Origin: Thermoanaerobaculum sp964488355
GTDB lineage: Bacteria > Acidobacteriota > Thermoanaerobaculia > Thermoanaerobaculales > Thermoanaerobaculaceae
Direction: 5' to 3'
DNA length: 64,000 nucleotides
NCBI GenBank assembly: GCA_964488355.1
Contig: CAZAUJ010000014.1
Span: forward strand, 1 to 64,000
Shown here: piece after piece, positions 63,357 to 64,000 of the stretch
How the letters are laid out: every line of letters starts with the position of its first letter
Position numbering within the stretch: position 1 is the first letter of the stretch
Translations under genes and position numbers: made by a program
The notes under the pieces: generated by a model
What the model saw: the letters and a program-made list of their open reading frames with translations, nothing else
The model's database searches: none
Told to the model about the DNA's origin: nothing

Positions 63357-64000
63357 ATGCCTGAGCTGGAAGCCACGCTTGTCGGCAGCGAGGAAATGGA
63401 GGTTTCTTTCGGGCCTCAGCACCCTGCCACCCACGGGGTGTTGCGGCTGCAGCTCAAGGTGGACGGCGAAAAGATCGTGGATGCCAAGCCGATCATCGGC
63501 TACCTCCACCGCGGCACAGAGAAGCTCTTCGAGCGAGAAACGTATCCGCAGTGTATTCCCCACACCGACCGCATGGACTACACCGCGGCTGCCACCAACA
63601 ATCAGGGGTTCGTTGGGGCGGTGGAAAAGCTCATGGGTATCACCATCCCCCCTCGCGCCGCCTCCATTCGCATGATACTGGCAGAAATGCAGCGGATTGC
63701 CTCCCACATCATTTGGCTGGCGACGCACGCGTTGGATATTGGCGCGGTGACGCCGTTTTTTTACACCTTCGAAGAACGGGAAAAAATCCTGGATTTGTTC
63801 GAGGAGTACTGTGGAGCGCGTCTAACGCTCAACACCATGCGAGTTGGCGGTGTGCCTTGGGATGTGCCGGATGGGTGGACCGACCGTTGTCGCAAGTTTG
63901 TGGAGGAGCTCCCCAAGAAAATCGAGGACTGGGAACGTCTCTTAACCAACAGTCGCATTTGGAAAGCGCGGACCGTGGGGGTGGGCGTGATCGATGCGGA
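63357..64000 (+). CDS. nuoD: NADH-quinone oxidoreductase subunit D (partial)
   Basis: The first 214 codons of NuoD run off the window end. GPQHPATHGVLRL and the YLHRGTEKLFE block identify the 49-kDa subunit, which shapes the quinone-binding pocket with NuoB. PPRAASIRMILAEMQRIASH is also typical. ATG 63357 is 3 nt beyond nuoC's stop. The full family length is about 400-420 residues, so roughly half is seen. Confidence 0.96.
   Translation, partial: MPELEATLVGSEEMEVSFGPQHPATHGVLRLQLKVDGEKIVDAKPIIGYLHRGTEKLFERETYPQCIPHTDRMDYTAAATNNQGFVGAVEKLMGITIPPRAASIRMILAEMQRIASHIIWLATHALDIGAVTPFFYTFEEREKILDLFEEYCGARLTLNTMRVGGVPWDVPDGWTDRCRKFVEELPKKIEDWERLLTNSRIWKARTVGVGVIDA

Overview
The window is a dense, GC-rich bacterial chromosome segment with about 55 protein genes, most of them intact housekeeping or envelope genes. 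Two large TonB-dependent receptors with an N-terminal carboxypeptidase-regulatory domain (Oar-like), many TPR and 7TM signalling proteins, a mitochondrial-type aconitase, a Gld-like ABC exporter and an rny-centred start suggest an Acidobacteriota-type organism, possibly a Thermoanaerobaculia/Holophagae relative. That placement is inference from gene content. I see no phage, insertion sequence, CRISPR array or rRNA.

Layout. 1-2667: 3' half of tRNA-Gly(CCC), bactofilin, zapA, a 6S RNA and rny. 2618-8397: a glycosyltransferase, a Trm112-like zinc protein, an O-antigen ligase/polymerase, then xseA-xseB-ispA-tlyA. 8440-9924: a badly frameshifted secreted-protein gene. 9952-15575: MBL hydrolase, PQQ-repeat protein, a 769-aa protein with a degenerate class III cyclase domain, comM, cvpA. 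15628-20728: DUF2231, LtaS-like sulfatase, ubiE/menG, folD, coaE. 20699-25214 (minus): an operon of alkaline-phosphatase/TPR protein, FHA-GAF-cyclase and rdgB.

25243-31657 (minus): two tandem Oar-like receptors flanking a broken secreted gene. The first receptor has an internal amber codon. The receptors share a perfect 439-bp block although the rest of the genes has diverged. 31829-35504 (minus): purB, rlpA and a 7TMR-DISM-like receptor with a dead GGDEF domain, all tightly coupled. 35585-39255: arcC-argF and a BtuB-like receptor. 39263-41062 (minus): two TPR lipid/envelope-type secreted proteins. 41199-45669: GldA/GldF/GldG-like transporter plus DUF4340. 45772-50842: ileS-lspA-lgt-rluD, linking isoleucyl-tRNA charging to lipoprotein maturation.

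50835-54966 (minus): a PDZ-led membrane histidine kinase with its sigma-54 response regulator. 55025-60520: CBS protein, aconitase, crcB interrupted by an amber codon, DUF190, an aminotransferase and sixA. 60500-61664 (minus): MarR regulator with a Cys cluster and a cytochrome P460. 61905-64000: the start of the nuo operon (nuoA, B, C and partial D) encoding respiratory complex I.

The most noteworthy signals are the set of interrupted genes (8440-9924, 25293-27965, 27965-28755, 57918-58292) in an otherwise tight genome, the apparent gene conversion between receptors, the degenerate-cyclase protein, several -10 boxes placed so close to start codons that the mRNAs may be leaderless, and the MarR/P460 pair.
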